Assembly: GCA_020859875.1 (NCBI GenBank)
Contig: JAJBVJ010000259.1
Location: forward strand, 1-5,323
DNA from: Rikenellaceae bacterium
GTDB lineage: Bacteria; Bacteroidota; Bacteroidia; Bacteroidales; Rikenellaceae
Reading direction: 5' to 3'
Length of the DNA: 5,323 nt
Below the pieces are notes generated by a model. The model was given only the letters and a program-made list of their open reading frames with translations, was not told the DNA's origin and made no database searches. Positions 1 through 5,323 of this stretch are shown here, in pieces. Both the position numbers and the translations under genes were made by a program. Position 1 is the stretch's first letter. Each line of letters begins with the position of its first letter.

Positions 1-55
1 AATTTTATGGTTTTTCATCCCGGCCCCATAATACGCGGGAAAATTCCCGCGGTGG
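1..55. repeat. Direct repeat, copy 1
   Basis: Bases 1-55 are identical to bases 164-218, an offset of 163 bp. Similarity continues with scattered mismatches for about seven more bases. The copy begins at the window edge, so it may extend further left. Inside it, 34-51 is a near-perfect palindrome: 8-bp arms CGCGGGAA and TTCCCGCG around AA. The period is not a multiple of three, so the two copies would be read in different frames by any ORF crossing them, which argues for a noncoding repeat. Family unknown. Confidence 0.9.
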
Positions 56-76
56 CGCTTGTCCCCCTCCTTTGTT

Positions 77-116
77 TCCTCCCCCAGGGGAGGACTTGTC
101 GCAGCCCGCGGGCTGC
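77..116. repeat. Two adjacent palindromes in the repeat spacer
   Basis: Bases 77-94 have 8-bp arms (TCCTCCCC and GGGGAGGA) around CA. Bases 101-116 are a perfect 16-bp palindrome, GCAGCCCGCGGGCTGC. They lie in the 108-bp spacer between the two direct-repeat copies. A further inverted pair, CCGGGATGAAA at 130-140 and TTTCATCCCGG at 176-186, links the spacer to copy 2. The density of self-complementary, GC-rich sequence suggests a structured intergenic repeat or small non-autonomous element. No transposase or target duplication is visible. Confidence 0.8.
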
Positions 117-163
117 TCCGTTTCAGTGTCCGGGATGAAATTATACCCGAACCGTTGTTTTTC

Positions 164-218
164 AATTTTATGGTTTTTCATCCCGGCCCCATAATACGCG
201 GGAAAATTCCCGCGGTGG
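164..218. repeat. Direct repeat, copy 2
   Basis: Exact 55-base copy of bases 1-55, with the same CGCGGGAA-AA-TTCCCGCG palindrome at 197-214. On the minus strand, GGAGGG occurs just before both copies (near 227-232 and 61-70 on the plus map). This fits tandem units of about 163 bp read leftward, one complete period being visible. The flank at 231-270 shows no gene. Confidence 0.9.
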
Positions 219-272
219 TGCCTGTACCCTCCTTGTATCACTAAACAATCCATCTTTCTTACGGCCTCCAAC

Positions 273-299
273 AAAAAATCCGGCCATTCGGACCGGATT
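273..299 (-). terminator. Intrinsic terminator of the aromatic attenuator
   Basis: Read on the minus strand, AATCCGG-(T)-CC pairs with GG-CCGGATT around a GAAT loop: nine base pairs with one bulged base. A run of six T (278-273) overlaps the stem end and continues past it. It lies 27 nt downstream of the stop codon of a Phe/Tyr-rich 26-codon ORF. The same 5' arm can instead pair with a segment inside that ORF, so this is read as the attenuation terminator rather than a plain operon end. On the plus strand the hairpin is followed by a weaker T-containing stretch. Confidence 0.8.
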
Positions 300-350
300 C
301 GTATTTTATGCCTTAATAATAATCTTTATGCAAATACGCCTTCCGGTCCG
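289..350 (-). promoter_or_regulatory. Predicted antiterminator pairing
   Basis: On the minus strand CGGACCGGA (350-342, codons 19-22 of the leader ORF) is perfectly complementary over 9 nt to TCCGGTCCG (297-289), the 5' arm of the terminator. The two pairings exclude each other. A ribosome stalled on the Phe/Tyr codons 7-16 would leave 350-342 free to form the antiterminator. A ribosome reaching the stop codon at 328-326 would cover or crowd it and allow termination. The complementarity is seen directly; the mechanism is inferred from enterobacterial pheA/pheS-type attenuation. Confidence 0.65.
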
Positions 351-406
351 CTTTTTTCAAAGCCGAAATAGAAATAAAAACCGTAAAATGGCGAATATAC
401 TCTCAT
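326..406 (-). CDS. Phe/Tyr-rich leader peptide (26 aa) of an attenuator
   Basis: ATG at 406-404, TAA at 328-326, 26 codons. Residues 7-16 read FYGFYFYFGF; overall 6 Phe and 4 Tyr in 26 residues. That is the hallmark of a leader peptide whose translation senses charged tRNA-Phe (and possibly tRNA-Tyr), as in the pheA and pheS leaders of enterobacteria. A promoter-like sequence lies about 30 nt upstream, and an intrinsic terminator follows 27 nt after the stop. Codons 19-22 include the antiterminator strand. There is no strong Shine-Dalgarno sequence, which is normal for Bacteroidota. The regulated gene should lie leftward on the minus strand, outside the window; likely types are aromatic amino acid biosynthesis or Phe-tRNA synthetase genes, but nothing here shows which. 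A chance short ORF is the alternative, made unlikely by the combination of parts. Confidence 0.7.
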   Translation of the reverse strand: MRVYSPFYGFYFYFGFEKSGPEGVFA

Positions 407-438
407 AAAATCAAGGTAACTCAGTGCGGTATATGTGA

Positions 439-467
439 CAAATTTAATACAAAAATGTTAAAAACAA
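439..467 (-). promoter_or_regulatory. Bacteroidota-type promoter of the leader
   Basis: On the minus strand there is TTG at 467-465, an 18-nt spacer, and TAAATTTG at 446-439, a full match to the TAnnTTTG -7 box of the Bacteroidota primary sigma factor. The usual spacing is 19-21 nt, so it is slightly short. A start near 432-434 would give an untranslated lead of roughly 26-28 nt before the leader-peptide ATG. It is the only full TAnnTTTG match I found while checking the intergenic regions. Confidence 0.6.
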
Positions 468-623
468 CATCTTTTTTAATTTTTTTAAACAATTACCGAT
501 CCTTCGCAAAAGCGCCCGAATATGAAACCGTAATCCCGTGACCCGATCCCGATTATTATTTAAAGGGGTTAGCGGCGGCAAGAGATACAATATCGCAGTA
601 AAATGGGCTCCTGCGATAACGGA
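468..623. other. Gene-free spacer with weak hairpin at 591-618
   Basis: This follows the phosphatase gene on the minus strand. TATCGCAG (591-598) and CTGCGATA (611-618) form an 8-bp stem with a 12-nt loop just past the phosphatase stop codon. No proper T-run follows on the minus strand, so it is at best a weak terminator or a 3'-end processing structure. Bases 455-500 are strongly AT-rich. I see no ORF, tRNA or other RNA gene here. Confidence 0.5.
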
Positions 624-1805
624 TCAGTAGTATGTGGTTACGACCGTTTTTTGGAATTTTTTTTCCAGTACCGCCATTATCCGGCGAAGGATGTTTCTAC
701 GCACCGAGAATTCGTCGGGGACGATACCCCGGGGGTCGATATTCCGCCTCATGCCGATACGGAAATCGATTAGGTCGTTTTCGAGCATTCTTACCACGAT
801 CCCCGACGGGATGTCGTTCTGCCGGAGATTTCCCCCATCCACCGGAGTATGTTCCAGTATATCGAGTATTCTGCCCGGTACGATAATGCCGTCCGTTACA
901 AGATCGAAACCGCGGAGGCTGTAAACGGGAAACTCCTCCACCGGCCGGAAACTTTCATCGTGCTCCAGGACTTCACCCATATGAGCGGCAATCATCGAAG
1001 CCAACGGCTGTCCGCAAATGACTTTCGTCCCTTCGGCATTTATTATATCTTCTGCCATCCTGCCGCTCTCCTTCACCATCGCCGGAGGGCAGGATGCGAG
1101 GGTCATTCTGCGTCGCCTGCGGAAAGTTACCACAGCGCAGCTTATATCGTCGGATGGCTGTCCCGCATCGTTTTCCTCGGATTGCATAACTACTTGCCGG
1201 GCCAATTCCGCCGAACAAATCGACGGATCGGAAAAGACGGCCCGCGAACAAAATTCCGCGAGCTTATTCTGCCCCCACCCGAAACTGTACATACCCGGAG
1301 CCTGGCCGCTCTGGGTAACCCCGTCGGTAGCCATGACCAGACGGTCGCCGGCACGGGCCGTAAAAGCGGCTACGGTCAATTTGCCGGGCCGTCCTTCAGA
1401 CAAATATTGTTCCGACCATTCCAGCTTTACCGGCAAACCGTCCCGAAGCAGTATCGCTGGCGGGTTATCATACTGCACCAGTATTACTCTCCCCGACCGA
1501 CCGTCTATATCGGCAAGGGTGAATGTTGAGTAACTTACCCCCGTAGCCTCGTTCACCGGCAGCATGGCGTCCATCATCCGGGCGATACGGGAGTTTGCGG
1601 TGCGGGACACCGCAAAGTTCGATAACATGGACGTGGTTAGCGTCGAGAGAATATTCGCCCGTGTTCCGTGGCCCATCCCGTCGGACAGGATCGCTATAGC
1701 GCGGCCCGACGGACGGCTGCGGAAAATATAATTGTCCCCGCATATCCTCTCCCCTTCATGATTGCGGCACTCCGCGGCAAATTCGCTGTGAAGGATATCG
1801 TGCAT
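624..1805 (-). CDS. SpoIIE-type PP2C serine phosphatase with C-terminal extension
   Basis: 393 aa, soluble. It is expected to remove phosphate from Ser/Thr of a partner protein using two metal ions. PP2C/SpoIIE signatures: G23-D24, SDGMGHG at 41-47 (D42), ATDG at 159-162 (D161) and SDDIS at 218-222, so the metal-binding acidic residues look intact. The phosphatase domain spans about 5-230. After a basic RRRRR stretch (229-233) comes a further domain (about 235-393) with ICGQPLAS near 260-270 and a later DLVTDGI; from memory this resembles the extension of SpoIIE-like proteins encoded near [FeFe] hydrogenases. The gene starts 6 nt after the stop of the ferredoxin-PAS gene, so the two are probably co-transcribed and translationally coupled. 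No anti-sigma kinase, STAS antagonist or hydrogenase is in the window, so the substrate is unknown. Function class is sure; pathway is inferred. Confidence 0.88.
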   Translation of the reverse strand: MHDILHSEFAAECRNHEGERICGDNYIFRSRPSGRAIAILSDGMGHGTRANILSTLTTSMLSNFAVSRTANSRIARMMDAMLPVNEATGVSYSTFTLADIDGRSGRVILVQYDNPPAILLRDGLPVKLEWSEQYLSEGRPGKLTVAAFTARAGDRLVMATDGVTQSGQAPGMYSFGWGQNKLAEFCSRAVFSDPSICSAELARQVVMQSEENDAGQPSDDISCAVVTFRRRRRMTLASCPPAMVKESGRMAEDIINAEGTKVICGQPLASMIAAHMGEVLEHDESFRPVEEFPVYSLRGFDLVTDGIIVPGRILDILEHTPVDGGNLRQNDIPSGIVVRMLENDLIDFRIGMRRNIDPRGIVPDEFSVRRNILRRIMAVLEKKFQKTVVTTYY

Positions 1806-1811
1806 GGCGAA

Positions 1812-2570
1812 CTACTCTTTTACGGATGCCGACGCCTCGATAAGATCAAGGGCGGCATTTATTTCATTCAAAGCGGAGGAGGCACCGTCGCCGAGTATCG
1901 TACCGATCTTTCTCACCATCTCGACCTGATTCCTCACTGCTTTATTCAAGGCCTCAGTAATCCTTGCCGCGGTGATATGTCCGTCGGTAAGATCGTCGAA
2001 AATCCACAGTACCGACCCAGCGGAGAGGGGTATTCCCACCACCCCGAAATTCTTACCTGCAATTTCCGTTGTAAATTCGCACCGTTCCTTGAAGCCTCCG
2101 TTCTCGATATCGGAGACAGCTTCCGGCGGAAACAAACCGCGGAGATTTTCGCCGCCCGGGGCCGTTCTGTGGCTCCGGTCGCCGGAAATCTTTTTATATC
2201 TGTCGTTGGAAAGTTTTACATTCCCCTCTCTGTCACAAACCGCTGCCGCCGAAGGATGGTTTACCAGAAGCAGGCCGAAATCAGCCTCCAGATCGTCGAG
2301 TTTTCCATTAACCGCCGTCAATTCCTGTTCCAGGCTGCGAATGCGGCCCAGGTAGAGGTCGGCATTTTCCATCCGCTCCACCATGGCGTCTATACTCTCT
2401 ATACTCACGGCGTTGTGTCCGCACGTACGGATACAGACGCCGCACGATGTGCACTTGTCATGGATTATATACCTTTTCCCGCCGGCCGCATATACGGCGC
2501 CCGAGGGGCAGGCGACGGAACAGCCGTTGCAGTCTTCACACAGGAAATTGTTTATATAATAGAATTTCAT
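1812..2570 (-). CDS. 2[4Fe-4S] ferredoxin-PAS redox sensor protein
   Basis: 252 aa, cytoplasmic, no signal or membrane segment. Two complete four-cysteine motifs are at the N-terminus: C11-C14-C17-C21-P and C40-C43-C46-C50, the second followed by G instead of the usual P. A coiled-coil-like helix (about 63-97) leads to a PAS-like domain (about 98-195, ending WIFDDLT). A helical tail (about 200-245) contains MVRKIGTILGDGAS. Ferredoxin, PAS and this tail are also the outer parts of sensory group C [FeFe] hydrogenases, but the catalytic H-cluster domain is absent; the spacing shows no trace of it. First gene of an operon with the SpoIIE-type phosphatase. Likely role: sense redox or electron-carrier state and modulate the phosphatase (inferred). 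No SD sequence precedes the ATG. Domain calls are firm for the Fe-S part, moderate for PAS. Confidence 0.85.
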   Translation of the reverse strand: MKFYYINNFLCEDCNGCSVACPSGAVYAAGGKRYIIHDKCTSCGVCIRTCGHNAVSIESIDAMVERMENADLYLGRIRSLEQELTAVNGKLDDLEADFGLLLVNHPSAAAVCDREGNVKLSNDRYKKISGDRSHRTAPGGENLRGLFPPEAVSDIENGGFKERCEFTTEIAGKNFGVVGIPLSAGSVLWIFDDLTDGHITAARITEALNKAVRNQVEMVRKIGTILGDGASSALNEINAALDLIEASASVKE

Positions 2571-2683
2571 CGCATTAACCGAAAAGTCCCGGGCCGATAA
2601 AAATAGAAAATAAAATCCATTTTGTATTGTAATCCAAAAACTTTTGCTTTCCTTTGCTGATATTTATTCACAAACATTTTTCT
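2571..2683. promoter_or_regulatory. Divergent promoter region, ferredoxin-PAS operon / csp
   Basis: 113 bp between two divergently transcribed genes. For csp on the plus strand, TTG at 2627-2629, a 19-nt spacer and TTCCTTTG at 2649-2656 match the Bacteroidota promoter pattern with one mismatch (TT for TA). That would give a short untranslated leader of roughly 20 nt, unlike the long cold-responsive leader of E. coli cspA. For the leftward operon I found no convincing -7 box; A/T-rich sequence at 2600-2640 could contain a degenerate one. Confidence 0.4.
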
Positions 2684-2884
2684 ATGAAAGGTACAGTAAA
2701 ATGGTTTGATTCTGCCAAAGGTTACGGCTTTATCACAACCGAAGAGGGTAATGACATCTTCGTTCATTACACCGGAATCAACAAAGAAGGCTTCCGCGGC
2801 CTCGAAGAAGGACAGAATGTTTCCTTCGACGTATCGGAAGGCAAAAAAGGCGAACAAGCTGTAAACGTAGACGTTTCCGCTTAA
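2684..2884 (+). CDS. Cold-shock domain protein (CspA family)
   Basis: 66 aa, a single cold-shock domain of normal length that binds single-stranded RNA/DNA and melts RNA structure in the cytoplasm. The start MKGTVKWFDSAKGYGFI is the family's standard N-terminus; RNP1 is K12-G-Y-G-F-I-T18 and RNP2 is D24-I-F-V-H-Y29. An in-frame start 30 nt upstream (2654) exists but would add ten residues foreign to the family, so 2684 is chosen. It is a monocistronic unit: divergent from the ferredoxin-PAS operon and convergent with the NADH dehydrogenase gene, with a strong hairpin terminator about 80 nt downstream. Whether it is cold-induced cannot be told from sequence, since many Csp paralogues are constitutive. 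Confidence 0.95.
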   Translation: MKGTVKWFDSAKGYGFITTEEGNDIFVHYTGINKEGFRGLEEGQNVSFDVSEGKKGEQAVNVDVSA

Positions 2885-2961
2885 TTAAGCCCGGGTCTTT
2901 TCAAGGTAGAATCAAATCGGATACTCACATATAGGTTTCTGTTTATTTTACTACAAGACAA

Positions 2962-2990
2962 AAGGCGGCATCCTCTTAGGATGCCGCCTT
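2962..2990. terminator. Bidirectional intrinsic terminator between csp and ndh
   Basis: A perfect 13-bp stem, AAGGCGGCATCCT (2962-2974) and AGGATGCCGCCTT (2978-2990), with a CTT loop. On the plus strand it is followed by ATTTTAT. On the minus strand the stem runs into TTTTGTC. It can therefore end both the csp transcript and the converging NADH dehydrogenase transcript, whose stop codon is 20 nt away. Confidence 0.93.
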
Positions 2991-3009
2991 ATTTTATGAT
3001 ACAGAGAGG

Positions 3010-4491
3010 TTAAACCGTAACCTTCTCCTTTTTCGGAGCCGGTTTCCGCACACCCGATGGTTTACGGGGGCCCGTGGAATTGCGATTCGTTTTTTTGGAT
3101 GCCCGCGGCTTTTCAGCATCGTTATCCTCGGCAATTTGTTCGCTGCGGGCATCCTGAGGCCGGCCGCCGGGCCGACGGGATCGGGATCGCTGTTTCGACC
3201 GTGGCTGAGGTGCGGTCAACTGGTGTGGCACCATTATTATCCTTGTGGGCATATCCCAGGTCACGTAATTCCAGAACCATTCCCAGAACACATTTAGTTT
3301 GTTTTTCACCCCTAACAGCAGGAACAGGTGTATTCCCGCCCATGCTACCCATGCAGCGAAACCGTCCATCCTGAAATCTTTATATTCTACGAACGCTTTA
3401 TTGCGCCCCACAGTAGCAAGCACCGGATATTGCCTGTAATCGAAAGGGTCGGGAAGCTTACCGTCGGCGAGTCTTTTCAGGTTATTAGCAAGGTGGCCGG
3501 CCTGCTCGATGGCAACTCGTGCCAACTGCGGATAGCCGGTGGGGTTGGCCGGATCGTCCTGCTGAAGCGATGCATCCCCGACGGCGAAGATATTATCGGA
3601 ACCCTTCAGTCGGAAATACATGTCTGTCAGTAGCCTCGATCCCTTGCCGCGCGGGAATTTTTCCAGCCCGGCGGGTACTTTTACGGTCACACCCGAAGTC
3701 CATATCAGATTGCGCGTAGGGATGCGGCGGCCGTCCTTCAGTACGACGCTCTGATCGACGTAATCCGTCACGGTCGAATCGACCCATACGTTTACTCCCC
3801 TCGTTTCGAGTATTTCAAGAGCCTTTGCCGAGGTTTTTTCACTCATCGTACCGATCAGTTTAGGCCCTCCTTCGACGAGGTATATACTTACGTCGCTGTG
3901 GTGATACTCCGGGTAGTCCTTCGGGATTATATGGTTTTTCATCTCGGCAAAAGCCCCTGCCAGTTCAACTCCGGTAGCTCCCCCTCCGACTATAACTATA
4001 TTCAACAGGGCTTCCCTCTCGAGGGAGGTACCGAGCTCGACCGCCTTTTCTACATGGAGCAGAACCCGGTTGCGAATGGCCTGGGCTTCGACCACCTCCT
4101 TCATCGGAAATGCGGTCTTCTCGATATTCTCCATACCGAAAAAATTGGTTGTGGAACCGGTCGCAAGCACCAGATAATCGTAATCCAGCGACCCTCGATC
4201 GGTATAGATCCTGTTTTTCACCGCATCGACTTTCCGCACCTCTGCCATCCGGTAAAACACATTCTTTTTACCGCGGAAAAGTTTACGGAACGGGAAGGCT
4301 ATATCACCCGGATTTATGGCTGCGGTCGCCACCTGGTACAGTAGCGGCTGGAACATATGAAAATTGTTCCTGTCGACAAGCACGACCTGGTAGGGGCTGC
4401 GAGAGAGCTTCCGGACCAGTTTCAATCCGGCAAAACCACCGCCAATCACTATCACCCTCTTGTTCTCCGTATCGGGAATATTAAGCGTCAT
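3010..4491 (-). CDS. ndh: Type II NADH:quinone oxidoreductase (NDH-2) with basic C-terminal tail
   Basis: 493 aa. Single-subunit, non-proton-pumping FAD enzyme that passes electrons from NADH to membrane quinone. FAD-binding Rossmann motif GGGFAG at 17-22 with acidic D40 at the end of the second strand; HMFQPLLYQVAT at 45-56; LATGS at 109-113; the second nucleotide motif GGGATGVELAG at 169-179 for NADH; and IFAVGDAS at 301-308 for the flavin. PQLARVAIEQ (321-330) matches the quinone-site region. The amphipathic C-terminal region rich in W and F (381-419) is the membrane anchor seen in the family. Beyond about residue 425 a 67-residue tail, rich in R/K/P/S with about 20 basic residues, is unusual. 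Monocistronic, with the shared hairpin at its 3' end. The 5' flank has a weak promoter candidate (TCACTTTG, 4550-4543) without a clear -33 box. Membrane side is expected to be cytoplasmic. Confidence 0.93.
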   Translation of the reverse strand: MTLNIPDTENKRVIVIGGGFAGLKLVRKLSRSPYQVVLVDRNNFHMFQPLLYQVATAAINPGDIAFPFRKLFRGKKNVFYRMAEVRKVDAVKNRIYTDRGSLDYDYLVLATGSTTNFFGMENIEKTAFPMKEVVEAQAIRNRVLLHVEKAVELGTSLEREALLNIVIVGGGATGVELAGAFAEMKNHIIPKDYPEYHHSDVSIYLVEGGPKLIGTMSEKTSAKALEILETRGVNVWVDSTVTDYVDQSVVLKDGRRIPTRNLIWTSGVTVKVPAGLEKFPRGKGSRLLTDMYFRLKGSDNIFAVGDASLQQDDPANPTGYPQLARVAIEQAGHLANNLKRLADGKLPDPFDYRQYPVLATVGRNKAFVEYKDFRMDGFAAWVAWAGIHLFLLLGVKNKLNVFWEWFWNYVTWDMPTRIIMVPHQLTAPQPRSKQRSRSRRPGGRPQDARSEQIAEDNDAEKPRASKKTNRNSTGPRKPSGVRKPAPKKEKVTV

Positions 4492-4636
4492 AACATTCGG
4501 TTTATGGCGGAAAAAGGTTCAAAACATATGCCGGGTTTTACTCAAAGTGAAAATGTTAATCGCCTGATTATGGAATAAAAAGATAAAAAATTTGCATCTT
4601 TACAAATTCAATGAAACCTGTCGAAACTTCTCAGCT
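4492..4636. promoter_or_regulatory. Divergent promoter region, ndh / lipoprotein gene
   Basis: 145 bp, AT-rich. On the plus strand AAAATTTG at 4587-4594 differs from TAnnTTTG by one base and lies 42 nt before the lipoprotein ATG; no clear TTG box sits at the right distance. On the minus strand TCACTTTG (4550-4543) is a one-mismatch candidate for ndh, again without a proper -33 box. No operator-like palindrome stands out. Both boxes are tentative. Confidence 0.35.
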
Positions 4637-5323
4637 ATGAAAAAAATCTTACTATTGTTGCCGCTGTCGATTCTTTCCTTCTCCTGCTCGGATAACGGTG
4701 AGACCGGTGTGCAGACCGGTTCCATAGAGTTTAACCTTAGCGGTGTTCCGGATCCGTTCCAGGATGGTTTGTCGACTCCGACCTGGGAATTCTCCACCTA
4801 TACCGTCAATCTGAGCGGGCCCTCGAACAAGACACTCTCTTATCCTGGCAGCGGAAAAATAGAGGGTCTCACCCCGGGAAGCTACACCGTCACCCTCTCA
4901 TCCCACAACGGCGGTATACCCAATCCATCGTTCAACAACCAGTACTACACGGGCAGTGTCAATACTACCGTAAAGGCCGGAGAAGTCACCCCGGTATCTC
5001 TGACAATGACCCAGTGCAATGCCGGTGTCTGTTTCGTCTACGATACTTCGCTCCAAGAGGCGGGAATTAACGTAGTTCCGACCGTAGCCTCGGAAAACGG
5101 CACCTTGCAATTCTCCGGCATTCAAAAGGAGGGAAAGGGCTATTTCCACCCCGGAGAACTCACAGTAACCCTCTCCGAGAGTGGATCTGCCCTCTCTATC
5201 GGGGATGGACTCTCTCAAACATTCACACTCGATGAAAGGGAATTGTGTGAAATAACTCTCTACCACGGCCAGCTCAAGAACGGGGGTGTGAGCGTTCACC
5301 CGAGCATCCAAACTGTAAGTACC
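4637..5323 (+). CDS. DUF4493-like surface lipoprotein, 5' part
   Basis: Open to the right edge: 229 codons visible, no stop. The N-terminus MKKILLLLPLSILSFSC is a lipoprotein signal peptide with the lipidated cysteine at C17 (the lipobox S-F-S-C is loose, as is common in Bacteroidota). The mature start CSDNGE is polar/acidic, similar to the lipoprotein export signal that sends proteins to the outer surface. The mature part is beta-rich with Gly, Ser and Thr. The order LTPGSYTVTLSS (78-89), YYTGSVNTTVKAGEVTPVSL (103-122) and, later, GYFHPGELTVTL follows the pattern I associate with Bacteroidota DUF4493 proteins, whose molecular function is unknown. It has a lone cysteine pair C127/C132. The start is fixed by the signal peptide. 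It is divergent from ndh, and downstream partners are not visible. The DUF assignment is by memory of the pattern, not by search. Confidence 0.8.
   Translation, partial: MKKILLLLPLSILSFSCSDNGETGVQTGSIEFNLSGVPDPFQDGLSTPTWEFSTYTVNLSGPSNKTLSYPGSGKIEGLTPGSYTVTLSSHNGGIPNPSFNNQYYTGSVNTTVKAGEVTPVSLTMTQCNAGVCFVYDTSLQEAGINVVPTVASENGTLQFSGIQKEGKGYFHPGELTVTLSESGSALSIGDGLSQTFTLDERELCEITLYHGQLKNGGVSVHPSIQTVST

Noticed and set aside
77..116. Palindromes as a CRISPR array or plasmid origin
   Set aside because: Only two direct-repeat copies with one 108-bp spacer, no cas genes, no replication initiator and no iteron series.
5..274. 89-aa open frame on the minus strand
   Set aside because: TTG start inside the T-run of the terminator, built almost wholly of the 163-bp repeat, and reads the two repeat copies in different frames.
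849..1529. 226-aa open frame on the plus strand
   Set aside because: Entirely antisense to the phosphatase gene, no family signal.
624..2570. A true [FeFe] hydrogenase gene
   Set aside because: No H-cluster motifs (L1/L2/L3 cysteine signatures) anywhere in the two proteins; only the flanking sensor parts resemble one.
1668..2600. 310-aa open frame on the plus strand
   Set aside because: It lies antisense to the ferredoxin-PAS gene and the 5' end of the phosphatase, both with clear family motifs; its translation has no recognisable domain and its start falls inside the phosphatase gene. It is a shadow of GC-rich codon use.
2654..2683. Upstream in-frame start for the cold-shock gene
   Set aside because: Would add ten hydrophobic/His residues not found in the family and would overlap the predicted -7 box.
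4898..5311. 137-aa open frame on the minus strand
   Set aside because: Antisense to the lipoprotein gene, which has a convincing signal peptide and a beta-rich surface-protein pattern.

Overview
The window looks like chromosomal DNA of a Bacteroidota member, probably of the Alistipes/Rikenellaceae type. Four signs point there. Start codons lack clear Shine-Dalgarno sequences and sit behind A/T-rich leaders. Promoter-like boxes resemble TTG-(about 19)-TAnnTTTG. There is a DUF4493-type surface lipoprotein with a CSDNGE start to the mature protein. The NDH-2 and CspA-like proteins also fit. The genus is inference; no rRNA or other marker gene is present.

Layout, left to right. Bases 1-230 hold a direct repeat of period 163 bp packed with perfect palindromes and no credible gene. 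Bases 273-467 (minus strand) hold a compact element that seems to be a complete transcription attenuator: a Bacteroidota-type promoter, a 26-codon leader peptide very rich in Phe and Tyr, a 9-nt segment in the leader ORF that can pair with the 5' arm of an intrinsic terminator, and that terminator. It reads leftward, so the controlled gene lies outside the window, beyond the repeat. Bases 468-623 are AT-rich and gene-free, with one weak hairpin.

Bases 624-2570 (minus strand) are a two-gene operon. The first gene encodes a 2[4Fe-4S] ferredoxin-coiled coil-PAS protein. Six bases later comes a SpoIIE-type PP2C serine phosphatase with a C-terminal extension. The pair resembles the redox-signalling partners found near sensory [FeFe] hydrogenases, but no hydrogenase gene is in the window. 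A small cold-shock protein gene (2684-2884, plus) is transcribed divergently from it. Its end is convergent with a type II NADH:quinone dehydrogenase gene (3010-4491, minus), and a perfect 13-bp hairpin serves as a shared bidirectional terminator. The dehydrogenase carries an unusual long basic C-terminal tail. From 4637 to the right edge runs the 5' part of a DUF4493-like lipoprotein gene (plus).

The genes are mostly independent transcription units. The most interesting item is the aromatic leader-peptide attenuator at 273-467, which is too short for ordinary gene calling. Next come the hydrogenase-like sensor module without its H-cluster domain, and the palindrome-rich repeat between the attenuator and its unseen target.
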